This document shows positions 9,327 to 16,693 of a stretch of 53,118 nucleotides of DNA, piece after piece. Each line of letters opens with the position of its first letter. Within the stretch, counting starts at the first letter, position 1. Made by a program: the position numbers and the translations under genes. Source of the DNA: Lacticaseibacillus zeae DSM 20178 = KCTC 3804. Lineage in GTDB: Bacteria > Bacillota > Bacilli > Lactobacillales > Lactobacillaceae. The notes under the pieces are model-generated. The model ran no database searches. It was not told the origin of the DNA and was given only the letters and a program-made list of their open reading frames with translations. The DNA lies in contig NZ_BACQ01000079.1 in NCBI RefSeq assembly GCF_000260435.1, forward strand, positions 1 to 53,118. Direction: 5' to 3'.

Positions 9327-10418
9327 ATGAGAGCGTTGCGGTTGGCCTTAACCGATTTCTTGGGGACGCGGGAGGTTTATCAAGTTGTCTGTCGCGATAA
9401 CCTGATTAACATAGATTATATTGTTGATCCGACAACGCTGGAAGGAGCGGCCGAGAATGAATTGACAGGAGCGGATGCTGCGGCGTTTATTGCCAAACTA
9501 TCCGCGCTCGACTTCAATGCCTGGCGCAAACCGTCAGCTGAAAAGCCACCGATGCTGGCTGACACGCGCTGGGAATTGACGATCACTGACGATGGTGGTC
9601 AGAAGGATCGCTACGAAGGCGGTCAGCCACTTCCTGAAAATTTTGAAACCTTGCTTAGTTTATTGAAGTATGCCGTTACCGTTCCCGGCGGTCATTTTTT
9701 GCCAGCCACAGCATGGCAGTTGGATTATGTCCGCTTTGGCACCATCCAGTTGCCGAAGTTCGATGGGCCGGGCCGCTTTTTAAATCGGCAATTACGCTAT
9801 CGGCGAACCTACTTGATTGATGCGGAACATAATCAAGTGGTTCTGAAAACTGCCTACGCCGAGCCGCTTTCCGATCATGATGTTGTCTATCATGACCCTG
9901 AGCTGGTAGCATCCTTAGCTAAAAAGGTGACCGATGCTGTGGCTGGTTTAGGCGATTTAACCGCCATCACTGTCGATCCTGCTCAGCGGCCGCGAGCGAT
10001 TTTGGTATTGACGGTAAAGTATCCGCACGGCGAGCCAACGCAACTTCAAGTGAATGCTGAAACCGACTTGAAGATGAAGAAGTTATGGCAGACAGTCACT
10101 GCGGCCATTCAGAATTTTCGGCGGATCGGTGAACGGCGTGATCTGCAGGAAGCTAATCAACTCGGTCCGCAGTTGATGCATTACATTAAAGTCAACTTCC
10201 GGCAAGGGTCCAAGGATTATTTGTATAAAACCGATTTGCCTGGACTGCAGGAAGGCGACGTGGTCATCGTTCCGGTGGGAAATGAAGGGCGTACGCTGCA
10301 TGGTGAGGTTGTCGATGCGCAGGTTATGCCGCCGATTCATTTTCCAGTGCATCCTGATAAGATTAAACAGGTGATCGGCTTGGCTGATTGGGATGACGAG
10401 GATGATGATTGGGTGTAA
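9327..10418 (+). CDS. Conserved protein of unknown function, PriA-N-like C-terminus
   Basis: 363 residues from ATG 9327, which has a GGGGGTGA ribosome site 7 bases upstream. The longer open frame from 9198 runs through the alaS terminator and has no ribosome site. It is acidic and soluble with no membrane segment. The last 70 residues (YLYKTDLPGLQEGDVVIVPV, then an acidic DWDDEDDDW tail) resemble the small beta-barrel at the start of PriA-type proteins (double-glycine-turn, GD-V-VP), but this is only a visual likeness. It stands between alaS and ireB, where many Firmicutes have nothing. No function is assigned. Confidence 0.8.
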   Translation: MRALRLALTDFLGTREVYQVVCRDNLINIDYIVDPTTLEGAAENELTGADAAAFIAKLSALDFNAWRKPSAEKPPMLADTRWELTITDDGGQKDRYEGGQPLPENFETLLSLLKYAVTVPGGHFLPATAWQLDYVRFGTIQLPKFDGPGRFLNRQLRYRRTYLIDAEHNQVVLKTAYAEPLSDHDVVYHDPELVASLAKKVTDAVAGLGDLTAITVDPAQRPRAILVLTVKYPHGEPTQLQVNAETDLKMKKLWQTVTAAIQNFRRIGERRDLQEANQLGPQLMHYIKVNFRQGSKDYLYKTDLPGLQEGDVVIVPVGNEGRTLHGEVVDAQVMPPIHFPVHPDKIKQVIGLADWDDEDDDWV

Positions 10419-10459
10419 CAGCCGCTTTCATTGACTTTTTACTTACTTTTGCTCAGGAA

Positions 10460-10489
10460 TTGTACATTTGCCTGGCTTTCAAGTAAAAT
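10460..10489 (+). promoter_or_regulatory. Promoter for ireB-ruvX
   Basis: TTGTAC (10460-10465) and TAAAAT (10484-10489) with an 18-base spacer, 34 bases ahead of the ireB ATG. Confidence 0.6.
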
Positions 10490-10522
10490 GGTCTGTGAAG
10501 CGGATAGAATAGAGGTGTAAGA

Positions 10523-10783
10523 ATGAGCACATTAGATCAAACCGTTCACTTTGATTTTCGAGATAACAATCCGAAAAATGTTCACGAAACGTTGGAAACT
10601 GTGTATAAGGCGCTTGAGGAAAAAGGCTATAACCCGATCAACCAGATAGTGGGGTATCTGATTTCTGGGGATCCAGCCTATATTCCTCGGTACAATGATG
10701 CGCGTAACCTGATCCGGAAACATGAGCGCGACGAGATCATTGAAGAGCTTGTTCGAAACTATCTTGGCAAGGAGCAAGCTTAA
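10523..10783 (+). CDS. ireB: IreB family regulatory phosphoprotein (UPF0297)
   Basis: 86 residues, the usual size for UPF0297/YrzL. The N-terminus [12 protein letters not shown] carries the threonine positions (T3/T7) that correspond to the region phosphorylated by the PASTA kinase IreK in Enterococcus faecalis IreB, where the protein tunes cephalosporin resistance. The core ends [20 protein letters not shown], strongly typical of the family. The last base of its TAA is the first base of the ruvX ATG, so translation is coupled. The function of the lactobacillus protein is inferred from the family. Confidence 0.95.
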   Translation: MSTLDQTVHFDFRDNNPKNVHETLETVYKALEEKGYNPINQIVGYLISGDPAYIPRYNDARNLIRKHERDEIIEELVRNYLGKEQA

Positions 10784-11217
10784 TGCGCTTAATGGGGTTG
10801 GACGTCGGTTCTCGGACTGTCGGGGTAGCGATCAGCGATCCTTTAGGCTGGACGGCACAAGGTCTGGAGATTATTCGGATCAATGAAGATAAACAACAGT
10901 TTGGGATTGCACGCCTCAAAGAGTTGGTCAAGCAATATGAGGTGACCGCCTTTGTTTTGGGTTTACCCAAAAATATGAACAATTCAATTGGACCACGCGC
11001 AGAAAAGTCACAGGCTTATGGTGATTTACTTAAAGAGACGTTTGGTTTGCCAGTTGACTTTATTGATGAGCGGCTTACAACCGTTGAGGCTTCGCGGATG
11101 CTGATTGAAGAAGCAGACGCCAGCCGTAAGCGGCAAAAGCAGGTCATTGATAAAGTGGCTGCTCAGATGATTCTACAAAATTATCTGGATGCAAAAGGTC
11201 CCTTGACGAAGCAATAA
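10783..11217 (+). CDS. ruvX: Holliday junction resolvase-like / pre-16S rRNA processing nuclease YqgF
   Basis: 144 residues with the RNase H-like fold signatures [20 protein letters not shown] (first catalytic Asp), VLGLPKNMN near residue 63 and DERLTTVEA near residue 98 with the second acidic pair. In Escherichia coli this family matures the 5' end of 16S rRNA. It overlaps ireB by one base. The third gene of the usual trio (DUF1292) is separated from it here by a 447 bp mobile element instead of following directly. Confidence 0.95.
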   Translation: MRLMGLDVGSRTVGVAISDPLGWTAQGLEIIRINEDKQQFGIARLKELVKQYEVTAFVLGLPKNMNNSIGPRAEKSQAYGDLLKETFGLPVDFIDERLTTVEASRMLIEEADASRKRQKQVIDKVAAQMILQNYLDAKGPLTKQ

Positions 11218-11251
11218 TCATGGCAGGTGGCAACACAGGTTCCGCCTGTTT

Positions 11252-11258
11252 AAGGAGG
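11252..11258 (+). promoter_or_regulatory. Original Shine-Dalgarno of the DUF1292 gene, now separated from it
   Basis: AAGGAGG is directly followed by the left end of the mobile element. Removing 11259-11705 would rejoin it as AAGGAGG-AGCAAG-ATG, a six-base spacing normal for this genome. Confidence 0.7.
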
Positions 11259-11705
11259 ATGTTAACACCGCTCAAACATGTCGGACCATATGGAATCAAG
11301 TTGCACAACATGGACAGAATAATTAAGTGGAAGATGTCCGTGTGTTCAAACCGAGTTAACTGGCGAAATGTCTTGATAAGGGCCAAAGTCTTACGGTACT
11401 GTGGTTCTTACCAAGCGCTAGTATTGGTTTGAACGTCTATCTCAAGCTTTCTCTCAAGTAGCCTTTAACCAGCTAATCGAGAGAAGGTACCGTTGAGAAT
11501 CTGATGGCTGATGCAAAATCAAAGATTACGGGGTAGGCTATACCCTTAAAGTTCAGGAGGCGGTCACTGTCATGATGAATTATTTCAGAGTGGGAATACC
11601 GTTGTTGACGGGACTAAATGAAATGTAGGATGTCAATCAAGAAAGGAAATATATAAAACCTTTATTGGTGTCGAAGAGACATTCTTCCACGTTTTATATA
11701 GCAGA
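11259..11705 (+). mobile_element. tnpB-deleted derivative of the IS200/IS605-type element (solo ends plus omega-RNA region)
   Basis: The left part (11259 to about 11488) aligns with the left end of the full element at 21897, including the inverted pair GTTCAAACC (11344) / GGTTTGAAC (11426). The right part (11489-11705) aligns with the last 15 codons of tnpB and its downstream right end. About 1.15 kb, nearly all of tnpB, is missing. The surviving codons read TVENLMADAKSKITG and stop. Relative to the full copy, the -10 of the tnpB promoter has lost five bases (atgat). The right tip keeps TATATAAAAC (11650) pairing perfectly with GTTTTATATA (11691). It cannot move without enzymes supplied from elsewhere. 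Confidence 0.88.
11534..11705 (+). ncRNA. Predicted omega RNA (guide RNA) scaffold, orphan copy
   Basis: This stretch is about 95 percent identical by eye to the segment behind the intact tnpB (23323-23495). It keeps small stems GGGTA/TACCC near 11531-11545, TTGAC/GTCAA (11605/11632) and the terminal hairpin. In IS605-type systems the RNA from the right end, extended into the flank, guides TnpB. The guide would start at 11706 with AGCAAGATGGCG. Expression was not shown; it might come from read-through of ireB-ruvX. Confidence 0.5.
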
Positions 11706-11711
11706 AGCAAG

Positions 11712-12032
11712 ATGGCGAATAACGAACATGTAACGCCCGGCGATGACAATCAGCAGATTACGCTGATCGATGAAAAGGGCAATGAAGAGCTCTATCAGGT
11801 TTTATTCACGTTTGATTCCGAAGATTACGGCAAGAGTTACGTGCTTTTATACCCTGCCAGCGAAAGCGATAATCAGGAAGTTGAAATCCAGGCTTTCTCA
11901 TTTACGCCGGATGCAAACGGGGATGCCAGCTCGGGAGATCTTTTTCCTATCGAAGACGATGAGGAATGGGATATGGTCGAAGAAGTCCTAAACACCTTCT
12001 TGGCCGATGACGATTCAAATCTACAAGATTAA
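11712..12032 (+). CDS. DUF1292 protein (YrzB family)
   Basis: 106 residues, very acidic, with the DUF1292 core [20 protein letters not shown] and the C-terminal [16 protein letters not shown]. Function is unknown; it normally closes the ireB-ruvX-yrzB operon. Here a mobile element sits directly before it, ending six bases upstream of the ATG, so the gene has lost its adjacent ribosome site. The only purine-rich candidate is GAAAGGAAA at 11641-11649, on the far side of the element's terminal hairpin. The coding sequence itself is intact. Confidence 0.93.
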   Translation: MANNEHVTPGDDNQQITLIDEKGNEELYQVLFTFDSEDYGKSYVLLYPASESDNQEVEIQAFSFTPDANGDASSGDLFPIEDDEEWDMVEEVLNTFLADDDSNLQD

Positions 12033-12047
12033 CCAAGTCATCCCCCT

Positions 12048-12079
12048 AGCAGGCCACCGGAATTGGTGGTCTGCTTTTT
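12048..12079 (+). terminator. Terminator after the DUF1292 gene
   Basis: AGCAGGCCACC (12048-12058) pairs with GGTGGTCTGCT (12065-12075), followed by TTTT. Confidence 0.9.
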
Positions 12080-12081
12080 GT

Positions 12082-12206
12082 GTGAGCGCGAGCCGGCGCG
12101 GTTAGAAACCGGAGCATAAGTGGCCTTGAGATTAAATGGCTGGGCTTTGGCCATTTAATCTCAAGGTCCTTATGTGCAGGTTTCTGCGCCGGGGAGCGCG
12201 TTATGG
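12082..12206. repeat. Intergenic palindromic repeat, full copy
   Basis: It runs from GTGAGCGCGAGCCGGCGCGG to GAGCGCGTTATGG, in the reverse orientation relative to the alaS-leader copy. The centre is a near-perfect 19 bp stem (GGCCTTGAGATTAAATGGC against GCCATTTAATCTCAAGG). Outer arms CCGGCGC/GCGCCGG can also pair, giving a two-tier cruciform. Confidence 0.9.
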
Positions 12207-12296
12207 AGTGAGGACGTATGTTTTCGAGGCGGTCTTTGCCATTGCGGCCGAGGTTCTTACATGCAGGCTCCTGCGCCGGGGAGCGCGTTATGGCAA
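12207..12296. repeat. Intergenic palindromic repeat, half copy
   Basis: This matches only the right half of the preceding unit (GGTTCTTACATGCAGGCTCC to GAGCGCGTTATGG), preceded by a diverged centre (TTTGCCATTGCGGCCGAGG). It is a tandem partial duplication directly abutting the full copy. Confidence 0.8.
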
Positions 12297-12373
12297 TCGG
12301 ACACATTTCGAGCCGGTAGCTTCCAAATTTTAGTCGCGTTTAGCAGCACCTGCTCGCGACCGGTTAACTATGG

Positions 12374-12379
12374 TAAAAT
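12374..12379 (+). promoter_or_regulatory. Extended -10 promoter for zapA-cvpA
   Basis: TGGTAAAAT (TAAAAT at 12374-12379) lies 31 bases before zapA, just outside the repeat block. No good -35 is visible. Confidence 0.5.
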
Positions 12380-12409
12380 ACACCTTAAAAGAGTGGAGGC
12401 ATTCGCGTC

Positions 12410-12655
12410 ATGACTGAGGAGAAGCGCCGCTTTAAAGCCGTTATTGGCGGTAAAGCGTATACGATTATCGGACCCGGATCCGAGCAGCACTTTTTGACCG
12501 TGACGAAGCTGCTGAATGAACGGCTGGATCAGGTTAAAACGCTCGCACCGGATCTGACCGCCGAAGAGCAGGCGATTTTAGTTGCCTTCAATGCCGTTTC
12601 TGACCAGGTTAAACTGTTAGCAGCTCAACAGGATGACTCAGATCAGAAAGCGTAG
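12410..12655 (+). CDS. zapA: Cell division protein ZapA
   Basis: 81 residues, the size of Firmicute ZapA. The N-terminal beta-strand region (KRRFKAVIGGKAYTIIG) and following helix (HFLTVTKLLNERLDQVKTLA), then a coiled-coil helix from about residue 45, fit the family. ZapA bundles FtsZ protofilaments at midcell. The ATG at 12410 has GAGTGGAGG upstream. The next gene, cvpA, starts 12 bases after the stop, and the zapA-cvpA-mutS2 order is the usual one in Firmicutes. Confidence 0.92.
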   Translation: MTEEKRRFKAVIGGKAYTIIGPGSEQHFLTVTKLLNERLDQVKTLAPDLTAEEQAILVAFNAVSDQVKLLAAQQDDSDQKA

Positions 12656-12667
12656 TGGGGGAACAAC

Positions 12668-13201
12668 TTGATTTCGATTACGATTATCTTAGCATTAGTA
12701 TTTTTTTATTATAGCGGAGCACGCCGCGGAGCAGCTTTACAATGGCTGCATGTTGGCGGTTATACCCTGAGTTTTTTGGCGGCCACTGCATTGGCGCAAC
12801 CGCTCGGGGAACACTTTACCTTGTTAATTCCCTATCCATCGGCAACCGATGCCGGTCAATTTGCGTTTTATTCCGATAAGATCGGCTTAACGTTAGACAC
12901 AGCGTTCTATCGTGGATTTGCGTTTCTATTGGTGCTGACAATCGGGTGGCTCATCACGCGGATTGTGGCTTTGTGGTTCCATGACTTGACTTATGCGGCA
13001 ATGGCGCATCGGCACAGCGCGGTGATTGGCGGTTGTGCCAATCTGGTGATCGGGTATATTTTTTTGTTTCTCATTTTGGCGTTGCTGGCGTTGATTCCGA
13101 TTGCCGGGATTCAGCAGGGCCTCGACCATTCAATTGTTGCCAAAGTCATGATTAAATATTCACCAGGGTTAACACAATTTGTGAATGCCCTTTGGTTGTG
13201 A
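12668..13201 (+). CDS. CvpA family membrane protein
   Basis: 177 residues with about four membrane helices (near residues 1-20, 24-45, 78-102 and 115-142) and the CvpA-type YYSGARRGAALQWLHVGGY start. The start is TTG 12668 with GGGGGAA upstream; an ATG is not available nearby. In E. coli cvpA is needed for colicin V production. The general role in Firmicutes is unknown, though the gene is almost always beside mutS2. Confidence 0.88.
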   Translation: MISITIILALVFFYYSGARRGAALQWLHVGGYTLSFLAATALAQPLGEHFTLLIPYPSATDAGQFAFYSDKIGLTLDTAFYRGFAFLLVLTIGWLITRIVALWFHDLTYAAMAHRHSAVIGGCANLVIGYIFLFLILALLALIPIAGIQQGLDHSIVAKVMIKYSPGLTQFVNALWL

Positions 13202-13266
13202 ACACAGTGACGCTCAAGGACGGAGAACCGATGTCTTTGGGCGCTTCGTGGTTATAGGAGCAGAAT

Positions 13267-15627
13267 ATGAATAAAAAGATTTTAAAAACACTTGAATACG
13301 ACAAGATTCAGCAAGCACTGTTGCGTCAAGTCGTAACGGCGAAAGGACGACAGCTGGTTCAGGATATGGTGCCGTTAACGGATCCGGTGGCCGTACAACG
13401 GGCTCTCGATGAAACTGCTGATGGAGCCTCAGCATTGCGGCTCAAAGGCGGCATTCCGGTACCCCAGCTGGAAAATATTGATCCGGCATTAAAGCGCGTC
13501 GATATCGGGGCCGTTTTGAATGGCCAGGAGTTGGCCAGCATCAGTCGGGTACTGCAAACAGTGAGTGCCATCGATAAATTTTTGACCGACTTACAGGATC
13601 AAATTGACTTTCGGCAGTTATATACGTTGCAAGAGGAACTGACAGCACTGCCGCAATTATCTCGGCGTTTGAAGACTGCCGTTGATCCTGATGGCACTTT
13701 AACTGATGAAGCCAGTCCCGAGCTGCACGGGATTCGTGAGCAAATTAAACGCATTGAAAGCGATATTCGTAACAAAATGTCTGAATATACGCGTGGCGCC
13801 CAGTCAAAATATTTGAGTGATCCAATTGTAACGATTCGTGACGATCGCTATGTCATCCCGGTGAAAGCAGCGTATCGCAGCAAATTCGGTGGCGTTGTGC
13901 ACGATCAAAGTGCCACGGGGCAAACCCTTTTTGTTGAACCACAGGCCATCGTCGCGTTGAATAACCGTCTGCGTGAGGCGCAGATGGCAGAAACAGCTGA
14001 AGTAAATCGGGTGTTGGCTGAGCTATCAAATGAGTTGGCACCCTATACAGGGCAAATCAAGGCCAATGCAGCGGTTTTGGGCCATTTTGATTTTATTAAC
14101 GCTAAAGCCAAGTTGGCCAAGAACCAAAAGGCAACCGAACCGCTTGTTTCATCCGATAATGATGTCCTGTTGCGGCAGGCGCGTCATCCGCTAATTGACC
14201 CGCATCAGGTTGTCGGTAATGATATCCCACTGGGCGCAGATTATCAGGCAATGGTGATCACAGGCCCTAACACAGGTGGGAAAACGATCACCTTAAAAAC
14301 GTTAGGATTGTTGCAGCTCATGGGGCAATCCGGTTTGTTTATTCCGGCTGACGATGAAAGCCGCATCGGCATTTTTGATGAGGTTTTTGCCGACATTGGC
14401 GATGAGCAGTCGATCGAACAGAATCTGTCTACTTTTTCTGCCCATATGGATAATATCGTGCACATTCTTAAACAGCTTTCCCGCAACAGTCTAGTGCTGT
14501 TTGATGAATTGGGAGCGGGCACGGATCCACAGGAAGGGGCGGCGCTGGCGATTGCGATTTTGGATGCGGTCGGCGAAATTGGTGCGTACGTGGTGGCCAC
14601 GACGCATTATCCGGAACTGAAATTGTACGGCTACAACACGCCCAAAACTATCAACGCCTCGATGGAGTTTGACAGCAAAACGCTTCAGCCAACGTACCGC
14701 TTGCTGGTCGGCGTTCCCGGTCGATCAAACGCCTTCGATATTTCGATGCGATTAGGCCTACCGCAGCCGATTGTCGATCGGGCTAAGTCGATGATTAGCT
14801 CTGACAGTCACGAACTCAACAATATGATCAGCGATTTAGAAAGGCAACGTAAGGCAGCAGAAAATGCCCGGGCAGCTGCGCAACGGCAACTGGCAGATGC
14901 CCAAGCGCTTCACGACGAATTGGCTGACGCGTACAAGACATTTACCACCGAACGGGACGCTCAGTTGCAACAGGCAAAAGAAAAAGCCAATGCAATGGTT
15001 GACAAGGCGCAGGTAAAAGCGGATAAAATTATTAAGCAGCTGCGGCAAATGCAGCTGACCAATCCGGGATCCGTCAAAGAAAATCAATTGATTGCGGCCA
15101 AAACCGCACTCAAGCGCCTGCATCAGGATGAGCCACTGCAAAAAAATCGGGTGCTTCGGCGTGAACGGGAAAAACAGGCCTTGCATGTTGGCGATGAGGT
15201 GAAGGTTGCCAGTTATGACCAGACCGGCACTTTATTAGAACAATTCGACAAGGATCATTGGCAGGTTCAGATGGGTATTTTAAAAATGAAAGTGCCAACG
15301 TCAGAACTGGAAAAAGTCAAACCGACCAAACAGGCTTCCGCCCAACGGCCAGTGGTTAAAGTTAGTGGTGGTGGCATGAGCGGCCCGTCCACCACGCTGG
15401 ATTTGCGCGGCGAACGTTATGAGCAGGCAATGGCTGATTTGGATCAATATATTGATGCGGCGTTGTTGGCAGGCTATCCGTCAGTGACGATCATTCATGG
15501 TTTGGGCACTGGCGCGATTCGCAATGGTGTGACCCAATATCTGAAGCGTCATCGGCAAGTGAAAAGCTTTGGGTTTGCCCCGCAGAATGCTGGTGGATCC
15601 GGGGCAACGATTGTTAATTTCAAGTAG
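13267..15627 (+). CDS. mutS2: MutS2 endonuclease / ribosome-collision rescue ATPase
   Basis: 786 residues. After the MutS-like core there is a Walker A (ITGPNTGGKTITLKT near residue 334), the ABC signature region and Walker B (LVLFDELGAGTDPQEG), a long coiled coil (about 520-620, rich in A, Q, K) and a C-terminal Smr domain (LDLRGERYEQAMADLDQYID and HGLGTGAIRNGV) with the HGxGxG nuclease motif. MutS2 suppresses recombination, and in B. subtilis it also acts on collided ribosomes. GGAG precedes the ATG. No mismatch-recognition domain is present, as expected for MutS2. Confidence 0.97.
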   Translation: MNKKILKTLEYDKIQQALLRQVVTAKGRQLVQDMVPLTDPVAVQRALDETADGASALRLKGGIPVPQLENIDPALKRVDIGAVLNGQELASISRVLQTVSAIDKFLTDLQDQIDFRQLYTLQEELTALPQLSRRLKTAVDPDGTLTDEASPELHGIREQIKRIESDIRNKMSEYTRGAQSKYLSDPIVTIRDDRYVIPVKAAYRSKFGGVVHDQSATGQTLFVEPQAIVALNNRLREAQMAETAEVNRVLAELSNELAPYTGQIKANAAVLGHFDFINAKAKLAKNQKATEPLVSSDNDVLLRQARHPLIDPHQVVGNDIPLGADYQAMVITGPNTGGKTITLKTLGLLQLMGQSGLFIPADDESRIGIFDEVFADIGDEQSIEQNLSTFSAHMDNIVHILKQLSRNSLVLFDELGAGTDPQEGAALAIAILDAVGEIGAYVVATTHYPELKLYGYNTPKTINASMEFDSKTLQPTYRLLVGVPGRSNAFDISMRLGLPQPIVDRAKSMISSDSHELNNMISDLERQRKAAENARAAAQRQLADAQALHDELADAYKTFTTERDAQLQQAKEKANAMVDKAQVKADKIIKQLRQMQLTNPGSVKENQLIAAKTALKRLHQDEPLQKNRVLRREREKQALHVGDEVKVASYDQTGTLLEQFDKDHWQVQMGILKMKVPTSELEKVKPTKQASAQRPVVKVSGGGMSGPSTTLDLRGERYEQAMADLDQYIDAALLAGYPSVTIIHGLGTGAIRNGVTQYLKRHRQVKSFGFAPQNAGGSGATIVNFK

Positions 15628-15654
15628 CTGGTAGTATTTTACCAGTGAATGTGC

Positions 15655-15660
15655 TATGAT
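15655..15660 (+). promoter_or_regulatory. Extended -10 promoter for trxA
   Basis: TGCTATGAT lies 34 bases before the trxA ATG. Just upstream is the inverted repeat CTGGTA (15628) / TACCAG (15640), which could be a small hairpin or an operator. Confidence 0.5.
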
Positions 15661-15693
15661 TTAGTTACAAAAAGTAAGAGGAGGAATCCGTTC

Positions 15694-16005
15694 ATGGTTC
15701 AAGCAGTTACAGATTCAAACTACAAGACGGAGACCGACACTGGCGTCACCCTAACCGATTTTTGGGCGACATGGTGCGGCCCTTGTCGCATGCAGAGTCC
15801 GGTGATTGAAAAATTAGCCGAGAGTCGCGATGATGTTAAATTTGTTAAGATGGATGTCGACGCCAACCCGGAGACACCAAAGTCATTTGGCATTATGGCG
15901 ATCCCGACCCTTGTTATCAAGAAGGATGGCAAGGTTGTCGAGAAGCTGGTTGGCTATCAAACCAAAGACCAGCTCGACGCAACATTGAACAAGTACACCG
16001 CTTAA
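15694..16005 (+). CDS. trxA: Thioredoxin
   Basis: 103 residues with the redox motif WCGPC (C28 and C31) and the cis-proline segment MAIPTLVIKKDG near residue 74. It reduces disulfides in cytoplasmic proteins using electrons from thioredoxin reductase. ATG 15694 is chosen for its AGAGGAGGAATCC ribosome site. The open frame continues upstream to 15649, but that extension crosses the promoter. TrxA directly after mutS2 is a common Firmicute arrangement. Confidence 0.97.
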   Translation: MVQAVTDSNYKTETDTGVTLTDFWATWCGPCRMQSPVIEKLAESRDDVKFVKMDVDANPETPKSFGIMAIPTLVIKKDGKVVEKLVGYQTKDQLDATLNKYTA

Positions 16006-16012
16006 TTGACGC

Positions 16013-16072
16013 AAAAAGGACCAACATTCTGGTCGGAGGCTGCAGTCTGAATAAGGCTGTGGCCTTTTTTAA
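16013..16072 (+). terminator. Terminator after trxA
   Basis: AAAAAGGACCAACA at about 16013 pairs with TGTGGCCTTTTTT ending at 16071, with an inner hairpin between and a run of T at the end. Confidence 0.7.
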
Positions 16073-16083
16073 AAGTGTCAAAT

Positions 16084-16137
16084 AAGACGCGTAACTTTTT
16101 AGCACACAAGCAGGTTTGTGCGAAAGTTACGCGTCTT
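16084..16137. terminator. Long perfect inverted repeat (15 bp arms)
   Basis: AAGACGCGTAACTTT (16084-16098) is exactly complementary to AAAGTTACGCGTCTT (16123-16137). The 24-base interior has a second weaker pairing (GCACA/TGTGC), and TTC TTTTTC follows. It could be a second, bidirectional terminator or the end of a lost mobile element. Confidence 0.6.
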
Positions 16138-16465
16138 TTCTTTTTCATAACCAGATTGGTAAGACTCAAAAATTGGGGGGTTAAAGCAAATACCGTTCAC
16201 TGTGGATATAAAAAACATGATAAAAAGACGAATCTTAATCCAAATCGAGGAAAATCAGTGGGATTTTTCAGATGTAATCGCTATATTAGGGTTATTTCAT
16301 CGTGGTGGTTTAGCCTGGGAAACGACCTGTATTGAACACGCATAAACGCGTCCGACGTTGGTATAACAGGAACTTTGAGATGTTAAACAATTGTTTGGGT
16401 TGAAGCCCGGCAGATAGTTGTCTGGTTCACATTACGAAACTGTTAGGTGATTGTTACGCTTTTCG
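16138..16465. other. Gene-free stretch before the dlt promoter
   Basis: No gene can be supported here. An 86-codon open frame (16075-16335) has no ribosome site and runs through the inverted repeat. The sequence is more A/T rich and less like the neighbouring genes, so it may be decayed DNA or a long regulatory region of the dlt operon. Confidence 0.4.
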
Positions 16466-16495
16466 TTGGCGAGGCGTTTTCTGTAAAACTATAAT
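16466..16495 (+). promoter_or_regulatory. Promoter of the dlt operon
   Basis: TTGGCG (16466-16471) and TATAAT (16490-16495) with an 18-base spacer, 31 bases before dltX. Confidence 0.7.
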
Positions 16496-16526
16496 AGACG
16501 TGTAATTAAGAACGTGGGGTGACAAG

Positions 16527-16676
16527 ATGTTCGCAAAATTAAAAGCGGTGTGGGAAAGTCCCACATTTCGGTTCATCTTTTGGACCGTCACGTATTTCGT
16601 GATTCTGCTGGTTCTGGTTTATCTATACGGATACAGTGGCATCAATAACAGTAAATTCATCTATAACGAGTTCTAA
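16527..16676 (+). CDS. dltX: DltX, small membrane protein of teichoic acid D-alanylation
   Basis: 49 residues. It starts at ATG 16527 behind GTGGGGTGACA and ends at TAA 16674-16676. A short amphipathic N-terminus (MFAKLKAVWESP) leads into one membrane helix (FIFWTVTYFVILLVLVYLYG) and a conserved tail ending KFIYNEF. Such a microprotein precedes dltA in almost all dlt operons. Its C-terminal motif is known to be needed for passing D-alanine outside the membrane. It lies 17 bases before dltA. Confidence 0.93.
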   Translation: MFAKLKAVWESPTFRFIFWTVTYFVILLVLVYLYGYSGINNSKFIYNEF

Positions 16677-16693
16677 AAAGGGGGAAAACCGAG

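Noticed and set aside
11220-11432. 70-codon open frame in the left part of the short mobile element
   Set aside because: It spans the ruvX-element junction and the left-end hairpin and has no counterpart in the full copy.
12046-12413. Open frames across 12046-12413
   Set aside because: They lie in the terminator and the two repeat copies and start without ribosome sites.
16075-16335. 86-codon open frame after trxA
   Set aside because: No ribosome site, it runs through the 15 bp inverted repeat, and its composition is unlike a folded protein.
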